A DNA stretch of 50,460 nt, taken from Bacteroidales bacterium. GTDB lineage: Bacteria > Bacteroidota > Bacteroidia > Bacteroidales > UBA3824. A model generated the notes under the pieces. That model did not search any database. It saw only the letters and a program-made list of their open reading frames with translations, and was not told the DNA's origin. The translations under genes were made by a program, and so were the position numbers. The DNA lies in contig JAEERW010000017.1 of the NCBI GenBank assembly GCA_016286055.1, positions 1 through 50,460 of the forward strand. Reading direction: 5' to 3'. Every line of letters begins with the position of its first letter. Position 1 is the first letter of the stretch. This document shows, one piece after another, positions 29,901-36,675 of the stretch.

Positions 29901-32900
29901 GAAGCAAGTTTGTGTTCAATGGTGATGAAACACAGATAGTTTCAGGCCGCAACTTCACTGAGGACAACTGTATTTTCAATATGGTGATTAACAATCCCAA
30001 TGGTGTGGAACTCCGTAATACTGTGTTTGTTCACAACACTATTGAATTTATACAGGGCATTATCACCGCGAGCGAGTTTTATGATGGATTGCTCACCTTA
30101 GACAATTCAGAATCTAACAGTATTTTCGGTTTCGGACCCTATGCCTATGTCGACGGTCCGTTCCGTAAACGAATCAACAATGGCGAGTTCTACACTTTCC
30201 CGGTTGGCAACACCAATGGCGGTGATAAGCGTTACGGTCCTCTTACTATTCAGAATACCAATACCAACGGTTCTGTTTATTGGACAGTGCAGTATGTTTA
30301 CGACATGCCCCCGGAGTGGGACAACTACGATGACGATCTTCTGTCGATTTCTACCAATGAGTATTGGAAAATATATTCTGAGGATGATTCTTACCAGGCT
30401 CAGATTCTTACCCGTTGGGACGGCACAACTCCTATAATGCACCAATCACTCAACCCCGAAAATATCCGTCAGGTATATTTCAACCGTTCTGAGGGCAAAT
30501 GGGAACTCTCTGGCTCTCGTGTAACTATTGAGGGCAACAATGGTTATGTAGAATCTTTCACCGCAAGGAATATTACAGCCAGCAAAGGTGAACCTGATTT
30601 GTTCTCGTTCGGTTTCCAGACCAAATGGAACTATTGTTGGTGCGGCACCTTCAGCGATGACTGGTTTGATAAGAGAAACTGGATTATGGATTTCACACCC
30701 ACTCATCGTACCCAAGTAAAAATAGGTGGAGATTGTCCCAACTGGCCGGTAATCGGCGAAAATCCAGATGGTGCTGACAAACCTGCTACTTGCGGCAGCC
30801 TCATGTTGTGCGACGAAGCTACTCTCGACATTGAGTCGCGTGGCAAACTTACTGTTACTACAGATGTTACTGTTCAGCCTACTGCCAAACTTACTCTTCG
30901 TGCTGATAAGAAAACCGAAGACAACAATCACTCGATACCGCCTACAGGTTCGTTGATTTACAAAGGCAAGTTTAATGGCAAACTCACATTCCAACGTTAT
31001 GTTCGCTCTTATGAGTTTGAGCGTATGTGCGTTCCAGTAACAGGATTTGATGCCAATGTTTCTAATTTCCGTCGAAGCGCTTGGATTTATTCTTACGACG
31101 AGGGTTTCAATCTCGACAAAAATAATGGCAATTATTATCGATATGAAGATGGTATCGGCGACGATAAAAATCCTGAAATTTTATCTTCTGCGTGGATAGA
31201 TGGTGCTACTATTACTACTAATAGTTTTACCACTCCTTATCGTTATATCAGTTATCCATATTTGGCAGCGCATGCAATACCTTTTACTGGTACTCCAATG
31301 CCAGATGCCACTCAGAATGTAAAGGTGAATTTAACTTTTACCGAAAACGACCAAGTAAATCAATCTGGTTTCCAGCCTGATTTGCTCGATGGTTGGAACT
31401 TGGTTGCCAACCCGTTTGTGTCGGCTGTTGACGCAAACGAACTTGAGTTCTACAACGTAGACAAAGTGATTTATCTCCACGATAATATCGACGACAGCCC
31501 GTTGGTATATGCCCTTGAAGCAGGCGTGCCTGCCGGAGTGGTTACCAACTATGCCGAAGGTCGTTACATTCCTGCTGGACAGAGTTTCTTTGTTCACGCT
31601 AAGAATACTTCTGAAGAAAAATCGGTAGTGTTTACTCCAAAAAGCCGTTCGCACGGCTCAGAGGCTATGAAGATTAAATCGGGCAGCAATAATGGCTGTT
31701 CTGATTTTGACAAGATTATTTTCTTAACCAATGGTCATGGTCAGGATTTCCAAAGCGTTGTTTATTTTGCCAACGACGCTACACAAGGCTTTGATTCACG
31801 TTACGACGCATATCTCCAAACATCAAATGTTTCTGATGTGCTTCAGTTCTACTCTTTTGGTAGCGATTACAAAGTTCCCCTTATTGTAAATGGATTGCCC
31901 AATTCTGTAAAAGATGGAGGAGAGATTCGTCTCGGCTACACCACAGTTACTGGCGGCACTTATACGCTTTCGGTTCCCACTAACACTGTAACAGGTACTA
32001 CCGTTTACCTTAAGGATACCGAAAATGGAACTTTGACACCTATTTCCAACGGCTTCTCTTGCAAAATTAATGTGGCTGCTGGTACAAACAATTCGCGTTT
32101 CAAATTGGTTTTCAAACACAATACCGCTCCTGTGGCAAAAGTTTCTATCGCCGATGCTAATGGTGTTGCAAATGAAAACTTTGTTTATGCAATTGGTTCG
32201 GACCTCTTTGCCGACAACGATCAGGGCGACTATGTGGCTCATGTTGATGTTACTTCCGAAGATGGTTCTGCTCTGCCTTCGTGGCTATATTTCAACTATG
32301 AATCTGGCGAGTTTAGTGGTAAGCCCACCTCAGCAGGTGTTTACCGTATAGCCATTACAGCTACCGATAGTTACGGAGCCAAATCTCTACCTTTGACTTT
32401 TGCTATTGCCATTGAATCCAGCAACTTACCCCTTGTTAACGATGACAATAATCTCGTTACAGTAGAAGACCCCGTAATACCTATCTTGGTAAATCCGCAT
32501 GATCCTATGCCTATTGAGCCAATACTTCCCATTATTGTGGATCCTATTTTGCCCGAGGTTGATAATAATAATGAAGTTACCGTTACCGAACCCACTATCA
32601 ACGACAATAGTGAAGTAGAAGAAAATAATGGTCCTGAGGAATTGCCTTTGATTGATCCTATGATTCCTCTTGTAGACGAACCCTTGGTGGATCCTTTCAA
32701 TCAAGACCATTTTGCCGATGCGGATGTTAAAGTTTATCCTGTACCATCCAACGGACGTGTAACTGTAGAATATGGAAGTTTGATTCAAGATTTCGGCTCA
32801 GTACAGATGACAATAGTTTCTATCTCTGGCCGCATAATTCTTACCAAGACACTCTATGGCGAAAAGATTGATTTAGATCTCACCGGTCGTGCCGGTATAT

Positions 32901-32959
32901 ATTTAATACGTTTGGCAACGCCCGCAAAGACAATTACCAAACGTGTAGTGATTCAGTAG
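23990..32959 (+). CDS. Giant T9SS-exported cell-surface protein (2,989 residues)
   Basis: Very large secreted protein. A signal peptide ends near FAADP (residue 20). Most of the length is repetitive beta sequence (INGNV..., GDLTINGN-type units, LDGGTLE...), consistent with a right-handed beta-helix. A recurring head module with a paired-Trp motif appears near residues 31 (GQWTDFNSW), 861 (RTWSQTKP), 1787 (FADWSDVSRW) and 2220 (TFSDDWFDKRNW), each leading into a new stack. A GWNLVANPF segment follows in the last third, then an Ig/cadherin-like domain (about 2710-2800), a Pro/Asp/Glu-rich linker (about 2805-2905), and a type A T9SS sorting domain beginning VKVYPVPSNGRVTVEYG and ending KRVVIQ. 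An adhesin or surface-layer role is inferred. No enzyme motif is seen. The frame is unbroken. The stretch at about 26,120-27,600 is clearly richer in A/T-ending codons than the rest. Confidence 0.88.
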   Translation: MKTILTIWLVLTTFANCFAADPVNLYSHRSGQWTDFNSWTTDPSGINFVNPGEDIPGPGTNVYIIPGASITVPDTYDTGDYLINCANLKLDGELVLNGKMGHNVAGVIEGDGRIVLHIENYPTYGTNKFVLDGGTTVFQGATVSLTSGHSYSNLEINNSVVTFAGNINIDGNLSVVSGGSLIFKSDAASSVYIKDDLQVNNSCSISVDPTSKPFDLYIGGDFRNDGTIKFTNRDAYKNETTDEDYVRVHFNSKTHNQTVSCNNVIDFYSIYMEKGTSDNYTLRFTAYNKQNFHIYGPAVDNTTQNIILDGGTLEIGSNIVIPFLHEDSFYIPASSTILVNAGILNSDPDVKCSIFVEGKLQVAYTGVINAMNNADGITLKKSGILEVDGGKLTAACIKNGIEGDDYGSYYQIGGNVVVDNGSDGTMFFCLDNPNSGFLMKSGVLTINHGGLKILSSSANCSVEGGEVILKSTKGNYAKLWSTAAFPSLTIESTNAMTVEPEAGYPLKVTGNLTVGKNCTMSYNLADVYVAGNLDCKGTFVCSENTIFFNGDGNTELSLPNNNFNFGNLTICKSTPTATVTTDKSFSVSKNLTITGGTFVNGEHTINVNLDISVENGGISSTTGYIKLANNDHYHTLTSPLHNPCCFGNLHYAGTENLIIEGPVITQNFVFDETRSKIVELNGHYVEVQGELSGAGPNKYFLNKGDVSGGLCLHFTLKKGENKTINFPIGDNVNGNKYTPAEIVVTGSMLPQNYSGSVRINVVSKSHPNLLTNNNIQRYWGVTQNGFDGVPNGAVQYNFTNSENISSTYIAAGLVHFKGWKHSDIAVDGGKIFSFKNTNFGFISGYFTCAQNTDYDIKVYRTWSQTKPTKTADNPMYRMDKSDHDKNDTWRELNENGEETDIPGIPGPHDIAYIYFNRVDVRERKQWEVGQLVFVDTDPLYAPDDLEHQPRLQVHPNANVTIHMLSGEGVIAQYIGNSNNIVHIDDITAFAKESHSWMMYILTADVTDVEGYPELPNLALEDPHNFSFGTTSKVINFDLNMRGNVKYIFPNENGGDLFVGRDLYIGDWKGAQILFNGNGKSHTLTVKGDVILSHNGNPKSYTDGDRNITVGENPTDADILEHRLIVGGNIKLGSKKLQLNKQKDGKITGIVLELNGNKDAELVHKDQSNNSSGTLEFWKIVMNKENGKSFIINRDFRLKAAEPDSFAGVLKPITMLSGRLVLNNNTSSRNYLLSPSGDDFEIAADAVLETTGAAKYTLNTGMILSGGLKLDGGSVWNVGQSIVYTESATCELNIGNATINVGAQLRPPIAAGGSINLILSHDKSVLNVGTNSTIGYNGRGIFELVNMSSLTMANGAQLVIKNYIDNTGQQTILPDININPNVCNLDPGSNIIVAAGQPEFTTILSKVDIPCLTVKSSSHLKMMGALTVTENLSVESSNDELSAGGFELYLKGNANFAGTFTPAENTTYICGTNDQEIKGNITFYNLVKNTTNTVSFDKTITIENQADFLKGTFIGKCIIAKGNVVNNAEYVCNSYSNALTDGFIFRGSKLQTLKSDGNGSFTKIAIDNANGVKLPTGNSFTVIKRFQLNQGNFDLGTCTFTMDKEAIFILASGVSYSATNMIQVTDAYATGGVRKLFPGPKTDYLIPIGTTGKYTPVTINANSINDGAALTIRPVNEMTNCKPGNSVLGYFWTMKAENVNDFSGNFKFKFSSSETVPSSMVGVFHCDATDEFTEFSGAWNNSKKELTFSFSGVSSDALSGKYLGSASDGNALASIVPEYYIEGYDGDEFADWSDVSRWYTIGEGGSHLPVQVVPSNSVVHVYKNVSMEHAPKTGVTECKVYIEEGAVLDQMLSMHNDFGTVLGKGTLKSQTGDLPAGVYDEFNSANGGTLHYYGGGSEGTGYSILKQMPVVNNLIIQSEGAGEIKKFPSMDVQILGDFTINGNVNNEANAVISLKGDLNYKYGHFTTGNLGRSKFVFNGDETQIVSGRNFTEDNCIFNMVINNPNGVELRNTVFVHNTIEFIQGIITASEFYDGLLTLDNSESNSIFGFGPYAYVDGPFRKRINNGEFYTFPVGNTNGGDKRYGPLTIQNTNTNGSVYWTVQYVYDMPPEWDNYDDDLLSISTNEYWKIYSEDDSYQAQILTRWDGTTPIMHQSLNPENIRQVYFNRSEGKWELSGSRVTIEGNNGYVESFTARNITASKGEPDLFSFGFQTKWNYCWCGTFSDDWFDKRNWIMDFTPTHRTQVKIGGDCPNWPVIGENPDGADKPATCGSLMLCDEATLDIESRGKLTVTTDVTVQPTAKLTLRADKKTEDNNHSIPPTGSLIYKGKFNGKLTFQRYVRSYEFERMCVPVTGFDANVSNFRRSAWIYSYDEGFNLDKNNGNYYRYEDGIGDDKNPEILSSAWIDGATITTNSFTTPYRYISYPYLAAHAIPFTGTPMPDATQNVKVNLTFTENDQVNQSGFQPDLLDGWNLVANPFVSAVDANELEFYNVDKVIYLHDNIDDSPLVYALEAGVPAGVVTNYAEGRYIPAGQSFFVHAKNTSEEKSVVFTPKSRSHGSEAMKIKSGSNNGCSDFDKIIFLTNGHGQDFQSVVYFANDATQGFDSRYDAYLQTSNVSDVLQFYSFGSDYKVPLIVNGLPNSVKDGGEIRLGYTTVTGGTYTLSVPTNTVTGTTVYLKDTENGTLTPISNGFSCKINVAAGTNNSRFKLVFKHNTAPVAKVSIADANGVANENFVYAIGSDLFADNDQGDYVAHVDVTSEDGSALPSWLYFNYESGEFSGKPTSAGVYRIAITATDSYGAKSLPLTFAIAIESSNLPLVNDDNNLVTVEDPVIPILVNPHDPMPIEPILPIIVDPILPEVDNNNEVTVTEPTINDNSEVEENNGPEELPLIDPMIPLVDEPLVDPFNQDHFADADVKVYPVPSNGRVTVEYGSLIQDFGSVQMTIVSISGRIILTKTLYGEKIDLDLTGRAGIYLIRLATPAKTITKRVVIQ

Positions 32960-32975
32960 GTTAAGTGTTAATGGT

Positions 32976-34277
32976 TCAAAATCTGGCAGAGGTGGTTTCC
33001 TTGTTTTTGAGGATTTCCACCTCTACTTGTTGACCCCCTTGTATGGAGTGCATAAAAGCCTCCTCTCTTGATGGGAATTGGTGTGCGTATTTGTTGATGA
33101 GGGATTCTGCCTCGTCTTTAAGATTATAGTCGGCACGTTTGGCTTTGAGAGCGTAGTCGGCTGCCACCCAGTATATTTTGCCACGTTCAAAAACATCGTT
33201 TGCCAACGTGGGCGCGTTTGCTCCGTAAATGGCTGCGATAAGTAAGTATGCTTTTGCCAACGACTCGTTGCGCTCAACAGATTTTTTTGCGAAAGCAACA
33301 GCCTCGGCGTATCTCTTGCGCTGGCTCGACGATGAGGCAAGTTCGTAGTAATAGTCTGCTTGCTTATGGCTGTCGGTTTCTTTTTCGACGGCTTCTTTAA
33401 AGTATTGCGATGTTTTTTCCCAGTCTTGCTTTTTCTTGTAGTAGCGAGCTATTGCAGCAGCAGCTTCGGCGGTGGGATTTATAGCGTAAAGCTTTTCGGA
33501 TGCTTTGGCGTATGTGTCGCTGTTGTCGCAGTTGAGATTGGCGAGAGTTTTGCATATCACTTTGGCAAAGGTGTCGATTTCGGCTTGTGGAGTTAGCTTG
33601 TCAACGGTTTCGGCTAATAGTTTTGAGTTTAGCTTCGCGCTTGAGTTTTTTATCGAGGCGAAAATACTCTCGGCGCTTTTAGTGTATGCGGCATCTTTAT
33701 CTCCCGATAAAATGTTGGCATAAATAGAGTAGAGCAATGGTACCGCCGAATAGTAAAACCTATCCATATCTATTTTTTTACTTGCAGCAAGATTTGTAGC
33801 TAATTGCAAATGCGCCGACGCCACCGAAAGGTCGGGATTGTAGTTGCTGATTTTTACCGCTTTGTCTAATAGATTAAATGCCTCCAAATAAGCAGTGTCT
33901 GATTTGCGAAGTTTCATAATATCAAGTCCGCACCTACCGTACACATTGGCCGAATCGCCAAAATATTGAATCCTTTGCAAATAGATGGCTTTGATAGTGT
34001 CGGTGTAGCCATTGGCGAGTTCGGTGTTGCTTGCTTTTGCGTATAGGCCTTTGTAGATTTTTACCCCGTCGATATACATTTGCTTGCTGTATTGGGGATA
34101 GTTGTAGAAAAGCACTTTGAAAGGTTCTTCAGCATAGGTGTACGCTTCCACATCCATGAGGGATTTGTAGAGAGAATGGTTGCGGATACACTCTTCGTTT
34201 TTTTCTTGCGATACGGCATCCTTTGCCGCACTTGCCAACAGCATAAGTGCTGATATAGCTAGGATCTTCTTGTTCAT
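32976..34277 (-). CDS. Exported tetratricopeptide-repeat protein
   Basis: Protein of 433 residues with a signal peptide (MNKKILAISALMLLASAAKD, cleavage near VSQ). The rest is helical: an N-terminal part (YTYAEEPFKVLFYNYPQYSK) and TPR-like units in the second half (AAAIARYYKKKQDWEKTSQY, then ADYYYELASSSSQRKRYAEA, then SLAKAYLLIAAIYGANAPTL). TPRs bind proteins; in Bacteroidota such periplasmic proteins often serve envelope assembly. It converges with the giant surface-protein gene (16 bases apart) but has no proven link to it. A TAnnTTTG box lies 35 bases upstream. Function unknown. Confidence 0.82.
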   Translation of the reverse strand: MNKKILAISALMLLASAAKDAVSQEKNEECIRNHSLYKSLMDVEAYTYAEEPFKVLFYNYPQYSKQMYIDGVKIYKGLYAKASNTELANGYTDTIKAIYLQRIQYFGDSANVYGRCGLDIMKLRKSDTAYLEAFNLLDKAVKISNYNPDLSVASAHLQLATNLAASKKIDMDRFYYSAVPLLYSIYANILSGDKDAAYTKSAESIFASIKNSSAKLNSKLLAETVDKLTPQAEIDTFAKVICKTLANLNCDNSDTYAKASEKLYAINPTAEAAAAIARYYKKKQDWEKTSQYFKEAVEKETDSHKQADYYYELASSSSQRKRYAEAVAFAKKSVERNESLAKAYLLIAAIYGANAPTLANDVFERGKIYWVAADYALKAKRADYNLKDEAESLINKYAHQFPSREEAFMHSIQGGQQVEVEILKNKETTSARF

Positions 34278-34311
34278 TTTTATTCTTCTATAATCACTTT
34301 TAAACTTGTGG

Positions 34312-34319
34312 CAAAGTTA
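34312..34319 (-). promoter_or_regulatory. -7 box of the TPR protein gene
   Basis: Reads TAACTTTG on the minus strand, a perfect TAnnTTTG, 35 bases before the ATG. No good -33 box was found at the right spacing. Confidence 0.5.
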
Positions 34320-34417
34320 CTCGCTATCTGCAATATGGCTATTATATTTTGTCTAAAAAAAACATTATTTTTGTTAATAACTTTTAAGCCTGTATTATTT
34401 GAAAACTATATGTTTGG

Positions 34418-34449
34418 TTTGTTTTTTTAATTAAAAATGATTTCTTTTG
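34418..34449 (+). promoter_or_regulatory. Promoter of the caspase-like/patatin operon
   Basis: TTTG (34418-34421) is 20 bases before TTCTTTTG (34442-34449), one base off TAnnTTTG and followed by CAC. The ATG is 20 bases further on. Confidence 0.5.
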
Positions 34450-34468
34450 CACAAAATTTAATAAAGAA

Positions 34469-34780
34469 ATGGAGACACATAAAAGAGGACAAATCAACAA
34501 ATACGATGTTATTTGGTTTGGTATGCTAGCGGGATTATTGATTCCGGCTATAGCTTTACTTTTGTTTTGGTATGTTAAATTCTATCCAACAGTATCGCTT
34601 GAGTATTTTTTTAAAGTTCAGTTTACTCCCTCGGTAATAATGAAGATAGTTAGTTTGTGCGCATTGCCCGACCTTCTGCTTTTTTATATCTTTATGCGTA
34701 AAGAGATGTATCTTGCAGGTAAGGGTGTAATTGGTGCTGTTATTTTGCTGCTTATTATTACCATTTTGATTAAATTGTAG
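34469..34780 (+). CDS. Small membrane protein, three predicted helices
   Basis: Protein of 103 residues with hydrophobic helices at about 13-35, 55-73 and 80-101 and a short hydrophilic N-terminus (METHKRGQINKYDV). No family recognised and no catalytic motif. It begins a tight row with the caspase-like gene (8 bases later) and the patatin gene, so it probably shares their transcript and may anchor or export part of that system. It could also be a general inner-membrane protein of the lineage. Confidence 0.72.
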   Translation: METHKRGQINKYDVIWFGMLAGLLIPAIALLLFWYVKFYPTVSLEYFFKVQFTPSVIMKIVSLCALPDLLLFYIFMRKEMYLAGKGVIGAVILLLIITILIKL

Positions 34781-34788
34781 TTAGCGTG

Positions 34789-36666
34789 ATGAAGAGTGGT
34801 GCTGGCATATTGTTTTCAATTATCCTGTCTGTTGTTGCATCGCTGACCCATGCCCAGGTAAAGGAAACTATTGTTAACGAACGTTTTTATGCCAACTATC
34901 TCAACTGGCCTGAAGACGCTGTTACTGATTATTCATCAAGTGTAAGCAACGGCTCTTATTTATTGAAATACAACAAGGCGACTGGTTCGCGGTCGTTTGA
35001 TATAAGCACAGACCTGAATCCTGGTGCCAATTTTTTTATCGAAACATCTGGACGAGCCACACAGAGCAGCAAAGATAGTGGTTTCGGTATTGTCTGGGGC
35101 AAAGGACGTAGCGGTTTTTTTTCGTTTGTGGTGTCGGCCGACGGTTCTTTTTTTGTACGCGAAGCCCGCGCCGATGGCAACAACAAATATCTTGTTAAGC
35201 GCACAGCGAGCAAAAGCATCCGCACAGGTGGACAAGTAAACAAGCTTAGGGTGCAGTTTCATCCCGAAGTTTTTGAGTTTTTTGTCAACGATGTATTTGT
35301 GGCTCGTGTTCCTTTTCATAAATTCTACGGCGACAATCTTGGCGTGATCCTCTATGGCCGTCAAGAGGTGGAAATTTCCAATTTTGGAGTTTTCGGCTCC
35401 CGCAAAGATATTGTTAATCAAAAACTTGTGAAATTAACTATTGCCACCTACGCCATCAACGATAATGTAGACACCGACGGCTCCAAACTTGGCAACAACA
35501 ATGCGTGCATCAATCCTGGTGAAAATGTCAAAATGCGTGTTTCGTTGAAAAACACCACCAATTTCTCTTCAAAATCTTTAAAAGCGAGTGTCTCTTGCGA
35601 CAATCCTAATATTAAGGTGTACGAGCAGAATAAAAAAATCACTTTGCCTTCTATTTCGAAAAACGATGTTGCTAACTTGGTGTTCACTTTTTATGTGGTA
35701 GGAGGATATGCCGACAACAGTGTTTCGTTTAAAATTGATATTTTTGACACCGACAACAAGCTTACAGAAACCATTCCGCTTAAAGTTCCGCTTAATACCG
35801 CTCTTCCGGTTATCGACAACAAAGACAACAATGCAACGTTTTCTCTAAATATCAAAGATAGGCCTTCTGATGATGTAAATACTGGATTTCCAACCACTTT
35901 CTTTCACAACGACGACACCTACGCTGTGATAATAGGCGTGGAAAATTACTCATATCTTCCTCAGGCTCAGTTTGCTTCAAACGATGCTATGATTTTTTAC
36001 AACTATTTGGTAAAGGTGCTTAATGTGCCACGCAACCATATTTTACTTGTTACCGATTATAATGCCTCCAAAGCCACAATAGCTAATTTTTTCAAAGTTA
36101 AAGGCAGATTGTCTAATTTGATGACTGAGTCTCCAGAAACTATCTTATTCTATTTTTCGGGTCTTGGTTCTGTTGACCCTCAAACAGGAGCGCCGTATAT
36201 ACTGCTGTCTGATTCGCGTGCCAACAATGCTCCCACTAGCGGTTATCCCGTTTCTGAAATCATTCAGTCCATTCACGGATTTAGGCCTAAAAGTGCAATT
36301 TGTTTTTTTGAAACGTCATTTTCTGGTGTTACCCGCTCAGGCGAGGCTTTTGACAAAAACGGAGGAACATTTTGGAATCTTCCCACTTTGCCTGCGATAA
36401 GTAGCGCCAACAGCGAGATGGCTCTATTCTACGCTTCCGCTGGCGAACAGGCTAATCCTCTTCACGAGCCATCGCAGCACGGACTTTTTACTTATTGTCT
36501 GCTTTCGGCTATCAAAAATGCGGCTTTTTCTAATTCTACTCTTAATATGAAGAATCTCTTTTCGATTGTTTCGCGCGATATGATGAAGGAGTGCACCAAG
36601 CGTGGAATAACCGTTGTACCAAAATTAGATTGTGTTAATAAAGAAGTTATAACAATTTTGAAGTAG
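34789..36666 (+). CDS. Exported caspase-fold protein with both catalytic residues replaced
   Basis: Protein of 625 residues with a signal peptide (MKSGAGILFSIILSVVASLT, cleavage after HAQ). Domains: a lectin/DUF1080-like beta-sandwich (about 25-205), a CARDB-like domain (about 215-340), and a caspase (C14) fold (about 380-625) starting TYAVIIGVENYSYLPQAQFA. The fold is clear, including LFYASAGEQANPL and HGLFTYCLLSAI near its end. But the catalytic His of the family motif YxSGHG is Leu here (YFSGLG, L459), and the Cys of DxCFSG is Ser (ETSFSG, S510). It should be a pseudo-protease that binds rather than cuts. ATG 34789 is preferred to GTG 34786. Eight bases follow the small membrane gene and ten precede the patatin gene. 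Confidence 0.88.
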   Translation: MKSGAGILFSIILSVVASLTHAQVKETIVNERFYANYLNWPEDAVTDYSSSVSNGSYLLKYNKATGSRSFDISTDLNPGANFFIETSGRATQSSKDSGFGIVWGKGRSGFFSFVVSADGSFFVREARADGNNKYLVKRTASKSIRTGGQVNKLRVQFHPEVFEFFVNDVFVARVPFHKFYGDNLGVILYGRQEVEISNFGVFGSRKDIVNQKLVKLTIATYAINDNVDTDGSKLGNNNACINPGENVKMRVSLKNTTNFSSKSLKASVSCDNPNIKVYEQNKKITLPSISKNDVANLVFTFYVVGGYADNSVSFKIDIFDTDNKLTETIPLKVPLNTALPVIDNKDNNATFSLNIKDRPSDDVNTGFPTTFFHNDDTYAVIIGVENYSYLPQAQFASNDAMIFYNYLVKVLNVPRNHILLVTDYNASKATIANFFKVKGRLSNLMTESPETILFYFSGLGSVDPQTGAPYILLSDSRANNAPTSGYPVSEIIQSIHGFRPKSAICFFETSFSGVTRSGEAFDKNGGTFWNLPTLPAISSANSEMALFYASAGEQANPLHEPSQHGLFTYCLLSAIKNAAFSNSTLNMKNLFSIVSRDMMKECTKRGITVVPKLDCVNKEVITILK

Positions 36667-36675
36667 TTTGTATGT

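Noticed and set aside
34789-36666. Active metacaspase-type protease
   Set aside because: The catalytic His and Cys positions hold Leu and Ser.
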